A stretch of DNA of 64,000 bases, from contig NZ_FOAM01000002.1 of NCBI RefSeq assembly GCF_900109605.1, forward strand, positions 62,001 through 126,000, in the 5' to 3' direction. The translations under genes were made by a program, and so were the position numbers. The stretch's first letter is position 1. The number at the start of each line of letters is the position of its first letter. Shown one piece after another: positions 48,730 to 58,498 of the stretch. The notes beneath the pieces are model-generated. The model saw nothing but the letters and a program-made list of their open reading frames with translations, did not search any database and was not told the origin of the DNA. Origin of the DNA: Xaviernesmea oryzae. Its GTDB lineage: Bacteria; Pseudomonadota; Alphaproteobacteria; Rhizobiales; Rhizobiaceae.

Positions 48730-49389
48730 ATGGATTTCGAAGCAGCACGCATCAAAATGGTCGACAACCAGATCCGGACCACGGATGTCACGTCCCATCC
48801 TGTGCTTTCCGCGTTTCTGACGGTGCCGCGCGAGGCTTTCGTTCCCGAAGAGGTGAAGGCACTTGCCTATATCGATACGGACGTGAAGGTTTCCTCCGCC
48901 GATGGCGGCCGCTATGTGATGGAGCCCTCGCCGCTGGCCAAGCTGGTGCAGCTTGCTGCGGTGCAGCCGGGCGATGCGGTTCTGGAGATTGGCTCCAACA
49001 GTGGCTATGGCGCAGCAATTCTGTCGCGCATCGCGCAGTCCGTCGTGGCTGTGGAAAGCGATGCGGCGCTGGCGGCCAAGGCCAAGGCGACGCTGAGCGC
49101 GCTCGGCTATGGCAATGTCACGGTCGTCGAAGGTCCGTTGGAGGCTGGTCATGCCGCTAAGGCGCCTTATGACGTGATCTTTCTGCATGGCGCCGTCGAG
49201 ACCGTGCCGGATGCCGTCTTCAATCAGTTGAAGGATGGCGGCCGTTTGGTCGCCGTTGTGGGCTATGGCAATGCATCGCGTGCCAAGCTCTTCATCCGCG
49301 AAGGCGGCATTGTTTCCGACAGCCCGTCCTTCAATACGGCTGTCAAGCCTCTGCCGGGCTTCCGCCTGGCGCGTGAGTTCGTGTTCTAA
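48730..49389 (+). CDS. pcm: Protein-L-isoaspartate O-methyltransferase family
   Basis: 219 residues. SAM-dependent methyltransferase fold, motif I VLEIGSNSGYGAA (84-96), post-I VVAVESDAALAAKAKATLSA and a C-terminal FNQLKDGGRLVAVVGYGNAS. The family repairs isoaspartyl residues in aged proteins. The N-terminus (ARIKMVDNQIRTTDVTSHPV) belongs to the alphaproteobacterial branch that precedes tolC; that branch diverges from classical PCMT in the active-site loop, so repair activity is less certain. The ATG at 48730 follows AAGGCAG; a GTG ten codons upstream is an alternative. Confidence 0.88.
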   Translation: MDFEAARIKMVDNQIRTTDVTSHPVLSAFLTVPREAFVPEEVKALAYIDTDVKVSSADGGRYVMEPSPLAKLVQLAAVQPGDAVLEIGSNSGYGAAILSRIAQSVVAVESDAALAAKAKATLSALGYGNVTVVEGPLEAGHAAKAPYDVIFLHGAVETVPDAVFNQLKDGGRLVAVVGYGNASRAKLFIREGGIVSDSPSFNTAVKPLPGFRLAREFVF

Positions 49390-49588
49390 GCCGCGTCGCC
49401 GGCCTTGGCCGGTGTGGTGCCAGGGTAACGGATGCCGAAAGGCGTTCGTCCCGATCAGGAGTGACGCGGCCGCCGGCGCTTTCGTCTGCGGTGGCCGGAA
49501 GCTGTCCCGCGATGGTGCCGGGGCTGAGGAAGACGGCGGGCTGGCATGTGTGGATGCCGCCCGTGATTGCGCCTACGGGCGCAATGGG

Positions 49589-50968
49589 ATGACACGTTCG
49601 CCCATGAACTCGATGACACGAACCGCCCTGACGCTGCTGATGATTGTCGGCGTCGCACACGCCGCATCGGCCGAGACGATTGCGGGCGCCATGGCCAAGG
49701 CCTACGCCAACAATCCGGATCTCAATGCCGCGCGCGCCAGCCTGCGCGCGGTCGACGAGGGTGTGCCGATCGCCCAGTCTGGTTTTCGTCCGCGCATCGC
49801 GGCCAATGCGACCCAGAACTCGGCGCGGTTCGATGCGAATAGCTTGCAAAAGCCGATCGATTACACCACCCGCTCGGCCGGAATCACGATCACCCAGCAG
49901 GTTTTCGACGGATTTCAGACGCTGAACAATGTGCGGGTCGCCCAATCCAATGCCTTTGCCGAGCGTGAAAGCATGCGGGCGAACGAGATTTCCACGCTGC
50001 TTTCGGCGGCGGAAGCCTTTGCCAATGTCGCGCGCGACCAGGAGGTCGTCGCGATTCGCAAGCAGAACCTGTCCTTCCTGCGTCAGCAGGTGGACGCGGC
50101 GCGAAGCCGGCAGAAGCTCGGCGAGGGCACGCTGACGGACGTCAATCAGACCCAGGCCCAGGCCGCAGAAGCCAAGGCGCTCTTGGCGACCGCCGTGGCG
50201 CAGCTTCAGCAGAGCCAGGCGACCTATCTGCAGATCGTCGGCACGACGGCCGAGAGCATCAAGCAGGCCAAGCCGGCCGAGCGCGACATGCCGAAGACGC
50301 TCGATCTTGCGGTGGCTGCCGGCCAGAAAGATCATCCCGCCATTGCCGCCGCGCTCTTTCGCGTGGATGCGGCTGGCTATCGCGTTCGTCAGGCCGAAGG
50401 CACGATGCTGCCGGGCGTGACGCTGCAAGGCTCGGTCAGCCACAACCTGACCAACGAGCCGGGCGAAACCCCCAACAGCACGACCAGCGCGGTCACTGCC
50501 CGAATCGAAATTCCGATCTACCAGGGCGGCCAGGAATATGGCCAGATCCGCCAGGCAAAGGAACGGCTTGGCGAACAGGCCATCGTCGTCGATTCCGTGC
50601 GTGCCAATGTGCGTCAAACGGTGATGCAGGCCTATGCGCAGCTCGACGGCGCGCGAGCGACGATTGCCGCGACCCGTGAGCGTATCGCCGCCGCCACTCG
50701 CGCGCTGGCAGGGGTGATCGAAGAGCGCAAGGTCGGCCAGCGCACGACCATCGACGTGCTCGATGCGCAGCAGGGCGTGCTGGCGGCGCGCGAGACACTC
50801 TCGTCGGCGCAGCGAAACGCGGTGGTTGCGAGCTATTCGCTGCTGGCCGCAACCGGCCGGCTGACGGTGAGGGGGCAGGGTATTCCGGTTGCCGAATACC
50901 GGCCCGAACTGCATTACGAGGCCGTCAAGAACAAGGCGTTCGGAACGAGCCCGGTCGAGGCCCGCTGA
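49589..50968 (+). CDS. tolC: TolC family outer membrane efflux channel
   Basis: 459 residues. Outer-membrane and periplasmic tunnel for type I secretion and drug efflux. Signal peptide (TRTALTLLMIVGVAHAASA) and then ETIAGAMAKAYANNPDLNAA, the standard TolC opening, two repeated long-helix halves (RDQEVVAIRKQNLSFLRQQV, RATIAATRERIAAATRALAG) and the duplicated GTLTDVNQTQAQ / GQRTTIDVLDAQQ motifs at the helix turns. ATGs at 49589, 49604 and 49613 are all in frame and compatible with a signal peptide. pcm lies 199 bases upstream and popZ 223 downstream. Confidence 0.94.
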   Translation: MTRSPMNSMTRTALTLLMIVGVAHAASAETIAGAMAKAYANNPDLNAARASLRAVDEGVPIAQSGFRPRIAANATQNSARFDANSLQKPIDYTTRSAGITITQQVFDGFQTLNNVRVAQSNAFAERESMRANEISTLLSAAEAFANVARDQEVVAIRKQNLSFLRQQVDAARSRQKLGEGTLTDVNQTQAQAAEAKALLATAVAQLQQSQATYLQIVGTTAESIKQAKPAERDMPKTLDLAVAAGQKDHPAIAAALFRVDAAGYRVRQAEGTMLPGVTLQGSVSHNLTNEPGETPNSTTSAVTARIEIPIYQGGQEYGQIRQAKERLGEQAIVVDSVRANVRQTVMQAYAQLDGARATIAATRERIAAATRALAGVIEERKVGQRTTIDVLDAQQGVLAARETLSSAQRNAVVASYSLLAATGRLTVRGQGIPVAEYRPELHYEAVKNKAFGTSPVEAR

Positions 50969-51191
50969 GGCTGCGTTGCGCCCGGCCTCCGGCGTGGCAA
51001 ACCCGCCACCTTTGGCGATTGCGTGCCACTGGGCCGAGCAGTCCGGGTGACGGCGCGAACAAAACTGTGCATGATCTCATGGCATTGATTCGAACGGTTT
51101 CGTCTCGGGTCGGGCTGGCATAATTTCGCCGCAGATCGCAGCGCGCCCGGGGGCGCAGGCGGCCGTCAACAGGCAGGTATTGGAAAACGAC

Positions 51192-52433
51192 ATGGCTCAA
51201 GGAAATGTGGCGCGCGAACCGTCCATGGATGAGATTCTCGCCTCGATCCGCAAGATCATCGAGAGCAATGACATTGGCGGTCCGGGCCAGCCTGCCAACG
51301 ATCCCGGCCTTCGGCATGACGCCATGCCCGGCCAGCGCGCCGATGAGGTGCATCTGACGATCGAGGACGATCTCAGGCTCTCGCCTTTTGACGAAGACGC
51401 CTACGAAGTGCCGGCCAATTCGGCACCGCGTTTTGCCGCGCCAGCCGCCGCAGCGCCGCCGCAGGCCGCAGCCCCGGCAGCATCCCAGCCCGCAGCGCCT
51501 GCCAATCCGCCGCTGTCGCTTGCCGATGTCGCCGCACGTGTGCGGGCGGCCTCCGAGCGCAGCGTTGCCGCCCGCGTGGAGACGGCCGAGCCGGCGCTCC
51601 GTCCGGTTGCAGCGCAGCAGCCGGCCTTTGTGCCCGCGCCGAATGTCTTCGCGCCGGCTTCACCCTCCGTGCCGGTCGTTGGCCTGGAACCTGCCCGTGC
51701 CGCACCTGCGGCAGGCGGTGCCTTTGCCGCTTTCGAGCGCAGCGCCGGTGCGGCGCCTGCCTTCGACCCTCCCAATGCTGCGTCGCGCAGTTATGAGCCC
51801 TCTCGCGGCTTCGAAAAGGCTCGAATCGCCGGCTTCGAGCCAGTGCCTGAGGCTCATCGAAGCGAAGAGCCGGCCCCTGTCGCATTTGCGCCTGTGCCGT
51901 CCTTCCAAGGGTCGATCGAGCGGTCTGTCATGCCCCACAACAATCTCGACCTGCCGTTCGACGAGGCCATGGCGTTGCGCCAGCCGGCCATGCGCGACCA
52001 GGCCGTTTCGCCCGCGCAGGAGCAGGACGACGATTTCCACATCGTCACCGATCGGATCGATGAGCCGACGCATGAGCAGGACCTCCTGGATGCGGCGGCC
52101 GATGCCTTCGAAGCCGAACTGCATGCCCATGACGCCGCAGAGCCCGAAGAGGCAGACGCGCATGCGTCTGGGAGCGCTGAATCCATGCCACGCGCCGATC
52201 TGCGTGATATGATGGATGGCATCATCTCGCCCGTCGTGGGAGAGCATGTCGCCCATGCCTTCGAGCAGCTCGCTATCGCTGTCGATCGCAAGCCGCGCCG
52301 CTCTTTCGACGAGATTGCCGAAGACATGCTGCGGCCGATGCTGCAGGAATGGATGGACGACAATCTGCCGAGCCTGGTGGAACGTCTCGTTCGCGAGGAG
52401 ATCGAGCGGGTGGCGCGCGGGCCGCGCCGCTAA
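51192..52433 (+). CDS. popZ: Polar organizing protein PopZ (DUF2497)
   Basis: 413 residues. Pole-localised scaffold that anchors ParB-parS and, in rhizobia, marks the growth pole or division site. The family ends are conserved: an N-terminal helix in REPSMDEILASIRKIIES and the C-terminal oligomerising helices FDEIAEDMLRPMLQEWMDDN and LPSLVERLVREEIERVAR. Between them are about 300 disordered residues rich in Pro, Ala and acidic residues; Caulobacter PopZ is only about 177 long, while rhizobial forms are longer. The ATG at 51192 is used; the TTG four codons upstream is unnecessary. Confidence 0.93.
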   Translation: MAQGNVAREPSMDEILASIRKIIESNDIGGPGQPANDPGLRHDAMPGQRADEVHLTIEDDLRLSPFDEDAYEVPANSAPRFAAPAAAAPPQAAAPAASQPAAPANPPLSLADVAARVRAASERSVAARVETAEPALRPVAAQQPAFVPAPNVFAPASPSVPVVGLEPARAAPAAGGAFAAFERSAGAAPAFDPPNAASRSYEPSRGFEKARIAGFEPVPEAHRSEEPAPVAFAPVPSFQGSIERSVMPHNNLDLPFDEAMALRQPAMRDQAVSPAQEQDDDFHIVTDRIDEPTHEQDLLDAAADAFEAELHAHDAAEPEEADAHASGSAESMPRADLRDMMDGIISPVVGEHVAHAFEQLAIAVDRKPRRSFDEIAEDMLRPMLQEWMDDNLPSLVERLVREEIERVARGPRR

Positions 52434-53151
52434 TCCGGTTCGCACAGACCGTGCTGCGATGTTCTGTGAAGAGCACCGTTTCATCGGGCAGAATGCGGGA
52501 GGATGCTTCAAGTTGAAGCGCATCCGGCCGAAACGCGACGCCATGTCCGTGTGGTCCGCAACGTCGGGCCTGCAGCTGTCTGGCGGTGGCCCTTGCATGT
52601 TGGACACGGGCCAGAGGTTATCTTTGATGACGGCAGGTTCCCGCCACAGGCCCGCACAGCGCGCTTCCTGAGGAAGCCGTCGCTTGTGATCAAACGCAGG
52701 CTGTCTCATGCTCGACCCCGAGAACCTATGTTCCCAGCGGTCAATGAGTGGCTAATCCTACATCCCCTTACAGGATGCGCATCACCCGGAAAATCCCGCT
52801 CGAATCGGCATTTGGAGATCGTCCTGTCATCATCATGATTGACAGAGCAGGAGATCGGATGTCGAACGCAGTCGGCAGGCGCATTGTCGGCGACGGTCTG
52901 GTTGACCGAACGTGCTGCTTGCCGTCGTCTGCCGCGTCCTGCGCTGCCGCCTTGGCGGGGACGTGCTCGCGCACTTCAAAATTGCTGCATAATTTCTTAC
53001 ATTGATTCCAATTGATGGACTATGCAGTGGGGAGATGGCGCTATCGGTTCGATGGGCGCCAAAGCCTGACGTTTTTGTTTTTATGCAGCGGTCGTTGCCA
53101 AGCCGTTCCCGGCTCCGCGCGACATGCTCCAACATGGTTGCTGGCCTCGAA
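52434..53151. other. Large gene-free stretch between popZ and valS
   Basis: 718 bases. No open frame here has recognisable protein character. Visible items: a bulged hairpin GGATGCTTCAA / TTGAAGC-GCATCC at 52501-52525, whose right side runs into CCGGCCGAAA like the RIME-like repeats, and an AT-rich patch with CATAATTTCTTACATTGATT near 52988-53007 that may be the valS promoter. No intrinsic terminator for popZ was found. This is the longest unexplained stretch of the window. Confidence 0.5.
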
Positions 53152-56079
53152 ATGCTTGACAAGACCTATGATTCCGCCGCCGTCGAACCGCGTATCGCCA
53201 AGCTCTGGGACGACAACAATGCGTTTCGTGCCGGCGCCGGCGCCAAGGACGGCGCCGATCCGTTCTGCATCGTCATTCCTCCGCCGAACGTCACCGGCTC
53301 CCTGCACATGGGCCACGCGCTGAACAACACGCTGCAGGATATTCTCGTGCGGTTCGAGCGCATGCGGGGCAAGGACGTGCTCTGGCAGCCGGGCATGGAC
53401 CATGCCGGCATCGCCACGCAGATGGTGGTCGAGCGCCAGCTGATGGAGCGCCAGCTTCCCGGCCGGCGCGCCATGGGCCGCGAGGCCTTTGTCGATAAGG
53501 TCTGGGAGTGGAAGTCGGAATCGGGCGGCCTGATCTTCAACCAGTTGAAGCGCCTCGGCGCCTCCTGCGACTGGTCGCGTGAGCGCTTCACCATGGACGA
53601 GGGCCTGTCCAAGGCCGTTCTCGAAGTCTTCGTCACGCTCTACAAAGAAGGCCTGATCTATCGCGGCAAGAGGCTGGTCAACTGGGACCCGCAGTTCGAG
53701 ACGGCGATCTCCGACATCGAGGTCGAGAACCGCGAGACCGACGGCCATATGTGGCACTTCAAATATCCGCTGGCCGGCGGCGAGACCTATACCTATGTCG
53801 AGAAGGACGAGGACGGAAACGTCACCTTCCAGGAAGAGCGCAACTATATCTCGATCGCCACGACGCGGCCTGAAACCATGCTGGGTGACGGTGCGGTGGC
53901 GGTTCATCCGTCCGATACGCGCTACCAGCCGATCATCGGCAAGTTCTGCGAGATCCCGGTCGGACCGAAGGAGCATCGTCGCCTGATCCCGATCATTGCG
54001 GACGAATATCCTGATCCGACTTTCGGCTCGGGTGCGGTCAAGATCACCGGTGCCCATGATTTCAACGATTATCAGGTCGCCAAGCGCAACAATATTCCGC
54101 TCTATCGCCTGATGGACACGCAGGCGCAGATGCGTGCCGATGGCGAGCCCTATGCCGTCTGCGCCGCTCAGGCGCTCGACATCGCCAAGTCCGGCGCGCT
54201 GCCAGGTGAGGCCGAGGTCGACGACATCAATCTTGTGCCCGAGGACTATCGTGGGCTCGACCGCTACGAGGCGCGCAAGCGCATCGTCGCGGCGATCAAT
54301 GCCGAGGGTCTTGCCGTCACGGTCAAGGACGCCGAGGGCAACGACATGCCCTATGTCGAGAACAAGAAGATCATGCAGCCTTTCGGCGACAGATCGAATG
54401 TCGTCATCGAGCCGATGCTGACCGACCAGTGGTTCGTCGACGCCAAGACGCTGGCCGAGCCGGCGATTGCCTCCGTGCGCGAGGGCCGCACCAATTTCGT
54501 GCCGAAAAACTGGGAAAAGACCTATTACGAGTGGATGGAGAACATCCAGCCCTGGTGCGTTTCGCGCCAGCTCTGGTGGGGCCATCAGATCCCGGCATGG
54601 TATGGCCCGGATGGCCAGGTCTTCGTCGAGAAGAGCGAGGAAGAGGCGCTCGACGCGGCGATCCAGCATTATCTGGCCCATGAAGGCCCGTGGAAGGCCT
54701 GGGTTCAGGAAAAGCTCGAGAATTTTCAGCCGGGCGAGATCATTACCCGCGACGAGGATGTGCTCGACACCTGGTTCTCCTCCGCGCTCTGGCCTTTCTC
54801 GACGCTGGGCTGGCCGGACAAGACGCCGGAGCTTGCCAAATATTACCAGACCGATGTGCTCGTCACCGGCTTCGACATCATCTTCTTCTGGGTTGCCCGG
54901 ATGATGATGATGGGCCTGCATTTCATGCAGGACGAGGATGGCAAGCCCTTCGAGCCGTTCCACACCGTCTATGTTCACGCTCTCGTGCGCGACAAGAACG
55001 GGCAGAAGATGTCAAAGTCCAAGGGCAACGTCATCAACCCGCTCGACCTGATCGACGAATATGGCGCGGATGCACTGCGCTTCACGCTGGCGATCATGGC
55101 CGCACAGGGACGTGACGTGAAGCTGGATCCGGCCCGCATCGCCGGCTATCGCAATTTCGGCACCAAGCTCTGGAATGCCACGCGCTTTGCCGAGATGAAC
55201 GGCGTGGCCGCCGATCCGGCCTTCGTGCCGGAAGCAGCCAGTCTGACGATCAACCAGTGGATCTTGACCGAACTTTCGCGCACCAGCGCCGAAGTCACGG
55301 AGGCCCTGGAGACCTACCGCTTCAACGAAGCGGCGGGCAGCCTCTACCGTTTCGTCTGGAACCAGTTCTGCGACTGGTATCTGGAGCTTTTGAAGCCTGT
55401 CTTCTCCGGCGAGGACGAAGCCGCCAAGAAGGAAGCGCAGGCCTGCGTCGCCTATGTGCTGAACGCCGTCTATCGGCTCCTGCACCCCTTCATGCCCTTC
55501 ATGACCGAAGAGCTTTGGGCGGCAACGGCCGGCGAGGGCGTCGCGCGCGAGACCCTGCTTTGTCATTCCGCCTGGCCGGCTCCCGGTTTTGCCAATGTTC
55601 ATGCCGCCGATGAGATCAACTGGCTGATCGACCTCGTCTCTGGCATCCGCTCGGTGCGCTCGGAAATGAACGTGCCGCCGGCGGCCATGGCGCCGCTGGT
55701 CGTTACCGGCGCCAATGCGCTGACGGCAGAGCGGATCGCCCGCCACGATGCGGCAATCCGCCGCCTGGCCCGCGTCGAATCGATCGATGTTGCCGAGGCG
55801 GCGCCGCGCGGCAGCGCGCAGGTCGTCGTCGGCGAGGCAAGCTTCTGCCTGCCGCTCGGCAATCTGGTCGACCTCAAGGCCGAGAGCGCGCGGTTGAGCA
55901 AAGCGCTCGACAAGGTGGAGGCCGAGCGCCAGCGCATCCTGGGAAAGCTGTCGAACGAAAAGTTCGTGGCCAATGCGAAGCCGGAGGTGGTGGAGGCCGA
56001 GCGCGAGCGCCTGGCCGAGCTCGATACCCAAGCAGCTTCGCTCCGGCTGGCACTGTCGCGTCTGGCCGAAGCCGGCTGA
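53152..56079 (+). CDS. valS: Valyl-tRNA synthetase
   Basis: Class I synthetase charging tRNA-Val. 975 residues. HIGH-type motif in PPPNVTGSLHMGHALNNTLQ, a connective editing domain (residues about 190-360) with YISIATTRPETMLGDGAVAV, KMSKS in DKNGQKMSKSKGNVINPLDL, an anticodon domain, and a C-terminal coiled-coil arm (ESARLSKALDKVEAERQRIL). The start MLDKTYDSAAVEPRIAKLWD matches the family. There is no good ribosome site before 53152 or before the in-frame ATG six codons earlier, so the exact start is less certain than the gene. Confidence 0.97.
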   Translation: MLDKTYDSAAVEPRIAKLWDDNNAFRAGAGAKDGADPFCIVIPPPNVTGSLHMGHALNNTLQDILVRFERMRGKDVLWQPGMDHAGIATQMVVERQLMERQLPGRRAMGREAFVDKVWEWKSESGGLIFNQLKRLGASCDWSRERFTMDEGLSKAVLEVFVTLYKEGLIYRGKRLVNWDPQFETAISDIEVENRETDGHMWHFKYPLAGGETYTYVEKDEDGNVTFQEERNYISIATTRPETMLGDGAVAVHPSDTRYQPIIGKFCEIPVGPKEHRRLIPIIADEYPDPTFGSGAVKITGAHDFNDYQVAKRNNIPLYRLMDTQAQMRADGEPYAVCAAQALDIAKSGALPGEAEVDDINLVPEDYRGLDRYEARKRIVAAINAEGLAVTVKDAEGNDMPYVENKKIMQPFGDRSNVVIEPMLTDQWFVDAKTLAEPAIASVREGRTNFVPKNWEKTYYEWMENIQPWCVSRQLWWGHQIPAWYGPDGQVFVEKSEEEALDAAIQHYLAHEGPWKAWVQEKLENFQPGEIITRDEDVLDTWFSSALWPFSTLGWPDKTPELAKYYQTDVLVTGFDIIFFWVARMMMMGLHFMQDEDGKPFEPFHTVYVHALVRDKNGQKMSKSKGNVINPLDLIDEYGADALRFTLAIMAAQGRDVKLDPARIAGYRNFGTKLWNATRFAEMNGVAADPAFVPEAASLTINQWILTELSRTSAEVTEALETYRFNEAAGSLYRFVWNQFCDWYLELLKPVFSGEDEAAKKEAQACVAYVLNAVYRLLHPFMPFMTEELWAATAGEGVARETLLCHSAWPAPGFANVHAADEINWLIDLVSGIRSVRSEMNVPPAAMAPLVVTGANALTAERIARHDAAIRRLARVESIDVAEAAPRGSAQVVVGEASFCLPLGNLVDLKAESARLSKALDKVEAERQRILGKLSNEKFVANAKPEVVEAERERLAELDTQAASLRLALSRLAEAG

Positions 56080-56188
56080 GCGTCCGACGACGCGAGGGTG
56101 CAGCGGCAAGGCGACTGGCCGGGATGATCGGCGTCGCATGCGCATGCCCAAAGGCGGATACCTACTTTCTCAAGCTCCATGAGAGACC

Positions 56189-56220
56189 AAGGCCGGCCGG
56201 TTCATCCGCGCCGGCCTTTT
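56189..56220 (+). terminator. Intrinsic terminator of valS
   Basis: AAGGCCGGC pairs with GCCGGCCTT (9 bp, 12-base loop), followed by TTTT counting the last stem bases. It lies 109 bases after the valS stop. Confidence 0.75.
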
Positions 56221-56691
56221 CGCGTCCTGATGCAGTCCGCAGGCGGGCTGTCGCTTATTGGGATTTTAGAACAGCATGCTTCCCCCCACTTTGCAGTAAG
56301 GCCAATGGCCTGTCGCGCGTCAGAATATTTCCCGATTCGGCGACCATGACCTCGCTCGCACGTCTAACAGCAAAGGCAAAAATAACGATTGTGTCGGCAA
56401 AGTGACATTGTCCGTATTTCGTAGAATGAATTTTCGCCAATCCGCGCCAACGCTTGTCAGAGTAGATTGTAATTTCAAAAATTCAGCAATTTCGGCGGTG
56501 CGATCGCATATTTACGTCAAAATGTCGCCCCGTTCGGAAAAAATGGAAACAGGCCAATGACTTGAAGCGGGACCGCGACCGCGGATAACCTGAGCTTGCA
56601 CATTTGATGCGGATGCTGCGGTTCAGATTCGGCAGGCTCGGGAGGGGCGCGGATCGGCCGGGCATGTGCGAGTGAGGGAGGACTACCGGGC
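56221..56691. other. AT-richer spacer upstream of the FadL-like gene
   Basis: 471 bases without a gene, noticeably less GC-rich from 56260 to 56540 than the surrounding DNA. A possible promoter is CTTGTCAG near 56454 followed by an AT-rich spacer, but its -10 is poor. Several AATT-type short inverted words (TTTCAAAAATTCAGCAATTTC region, 56474-56495) could be regulator sites. No RNA gene recognised. Confidence 0.4.
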
Positions 56692-57903
56692 ATGGACAAG
56701 AGATGGACGGGTGCGCTGCTGGCTTCGCTGCTGACGGCGTCCGCAGCGCAGGCAGGCGGGCTTGAGCGCGGCGGCTACAATATCGATCTGCTTTTCGATC
56801 CGGGTACCTATGCGGCGGAAGCGACGACGACCTATGTCAGCCCCCAGCGGGAATATAAGAACGCCGTCGATACCAACCCCGCCAATGGTCTGGGCGCAAA
56901 TGGCCTGGGCGGGGGCAGCACGTCGGTCAAGGATACCGAAGGCTATTGGGTGCCGCGCGTCGGCATCAAGGCCGGCTGGGAAGGCCTGGACTGCATGGTC
57001 GATTATTCGCAGCCCTGGGGCGTGCACACCAAGCCGGGCGCCGGCTGGGTCGGTGCCAACGACAATATCGAAACCAAGGTGACGAGCGACAATTACGCCG
57101 CCACCTGCTCCTATAAATGGGCGCTTGGACCCGGGCAGATCCGCCTGATCGGCGGCGGCTTCTATCAGGAGGTCGAGGGCTTCAAGGAGCGCTTGGTGGC
57201 GCCGGATTTCGCCGTGCCGGGCACCGGCGTCGGTCGACTGGACCTTAAGGGAGATGGCTGGGGCTGGCGGGCCGGCGTGGCCTACGAGATCCCCGAATAT
57301 GCCATGCGCGCAAGCCTCGTCTACAACAGCGAGGTCAATCTCGACGATATCACCGGCACGCTCGATCTGAGCCAGGTCAATGGCCGCACCTTCGACGTCT
57401 ATGGCGCACAGAAGATGCCGGACTCGCTGGAGCTGAAGGTCCAGACCGGGATTGCGCCCGACTGGCTGGCGTTCGGCTCGGTCAAGTGGACGGACTGGAG
57501 CCAGTTGCAGACGATCCCCTTCTGCGTTGTCGGCACGCCTAGCTGCTCGCCCGCGACACAGATCACCTCGCTCGATCTGCTCTACCGTGATGGCTGGACG
57601 GTCTCCGGCGGTATTGGCCACAAGTTCACTGATCAATGGTCCGGCGCCCTCAGCCTGACCTGGGATCGCGGGACGTCCACCGGCCTGCTCTCCCAGACCG
57701 ACACCTGGACGCTGGGTGCCGGCGTTTCCTACACGCCGACCGAACATGTGGAATTCCGTCTGGCCGGCGTGGTCGGTGTGCTGACAAGCGGCTCGTCCGG
57801 CGCCAAGGAATATAATGGCCGCGTCTATGGCAATGACGTGAAGTATGACTTCGGCAATGATTTCGTCGGTGCCATTTCGACTTCGGTCAAGGTGAGATTC
57901 TAA
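56692..57903 (+). CDS. FadL/OmpP1-type outer membrane transport protein
   Basis: 403 residues. Signal peptide MDKRWTGALLASLLTASAAQ, cut after AQA, then GGLERGGYNIDLLFDPGTYA and a 14-strand barrel pattern typical of OmpP1/FadL/TodX porins. Family features: PRVGIKAGWEGLDCMVDYSQ, PDSLELKVQTGIAPDWLAFG, VKWTDWS, GVSYTPTEHVEFRLAGV and a terminal Phe (STSVKVRF). Such porins carry hydrophobic compounds, classically long-chain fatty acids, across the outer membrane. The alternating short strands fit, but ligand specificity cannot be read. Monocistronic between valS and exoR, with its own terminator. Confidence 0.88.
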   Translation: MDKRWTGALLASLLTASAAQAGGLERGGYNIDLLFDPGTYAAEATTTYVSPQREYKNAVDTNPANGLGANGLGGGSTSVKDTEGYWVPRVGIKAGWEGLDCMVDYSQPWGVHTKPGAGWVGANDNIETKVTSDNYAATCSYKWALGPGQIRLIGGGFYQEVEGFKERLVAPDFAVPGTGVGRLDLKGDGWGWRAGVAYEIPEYAMRASLVYNSEVNLDDITGTLDLSQVNGRTFDVYGAQKMPDSLELKVQTGIAPDWLAFGSVKWTDWSQLQTIPFCVVGTPSCSPATQITSLDLLYRDGWTVSGGIGHKFTDQWSGALSLTWDRGTSTGLLSQTDTWTLGAGVSYTPTEHVEFRLAGVVGVLTSGSSGAKEYNGRVYGNDVKYDFGNDFVGAISTSVKVRF

Positions 57904-58000
57904 GCCGAGGCGGCGACGACGGCGCTTACGCCCAGTCTTGTCACAGTGGACGCGCCGCGCGCCCAAGATCGGCACATGCCCGTCACAGCAGCGAAAGACC

Positions 58001-58030
58001 AAGCCCGGCCTCCGTGCCGGGCTTAATTTT
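58001..58030 (+). terminator. Intrinsic terminator of the FadL-like gene
   Basis: AAGCCCGGC pairs with GCCGGGCTT (9 bp, 6-base loop), followed by AATTTT. It lies 97 bases after the stop. Confidence 0.75.
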
Positions 58031-58498
58031 GCGTGAATCCAGGCGCTTTTGGCCGCGCAGCTTGTGATGATTCCGCAACACAGCCGGCTTAAGCTTGGCC
58101 TGTCATTTTCGCCGCTGGATTTTGTCCATTTCCCGCCACAAAAACAGAGCACGAAATTTACGTAGCCAGCGTTAGACCTTGGAGAGCCAAGGATCGAACG
58201 TGGATTGCCCGGTCAACTTCAGCGTTTTCAACATGCCGTCGAGCATTCGAAATGCTAATGATGATCGAAGCGATACAAGGGCTTGCAAGGGGTTTTGAAG
58301 GTGATGATGAAGGATCTGTGCCGGCAGCGGCGTCGGACAGGCCCAAGTCTCGCCGGAATAAGGTGCTAGGTCTCTTCTTCGGGAAGGAGAGATGATCGTT
58401 TGGCGGCCTTTGTAGCGGCCGAGCGGTACGAGCGGGGACGTTGTCATCCGTGCCAGGACGGCACAGAGGCGGCGGGTGTAGGAAAGAACACGAGTACC
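58031..58498. other. Long exoR leader region
   Basis: 468 bases between the upstream terminator and the exoR ATG, without a convincing gene. It contains a small perfect hairpin AGCATT-CGA-AATGCT (58242-58256). exoR is regulated in other rhizobia, so this is where its promoter and regulator sites should be, but I found no clear -35/-10 pair. Confidence 0.4.

Noticed and set aside
52503-52838. 111-codon frame in the popZ-valS spacer
   Set aside because: It begins inside a hairpin without a ribosome site and its composition is shadow-like.
53041-54978. A 645-codon open frame antisense to valS
   Set aside because: No recognisable domain, no ribosome site, and it lies wholly over the catalytic part of valS.
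58180-58200. tRNA-like words (GCCAAGGATCGAACG) upstream of exoR
   Set aside because: No acceptor stem, D-arm or anticodon arm can be folded around it.
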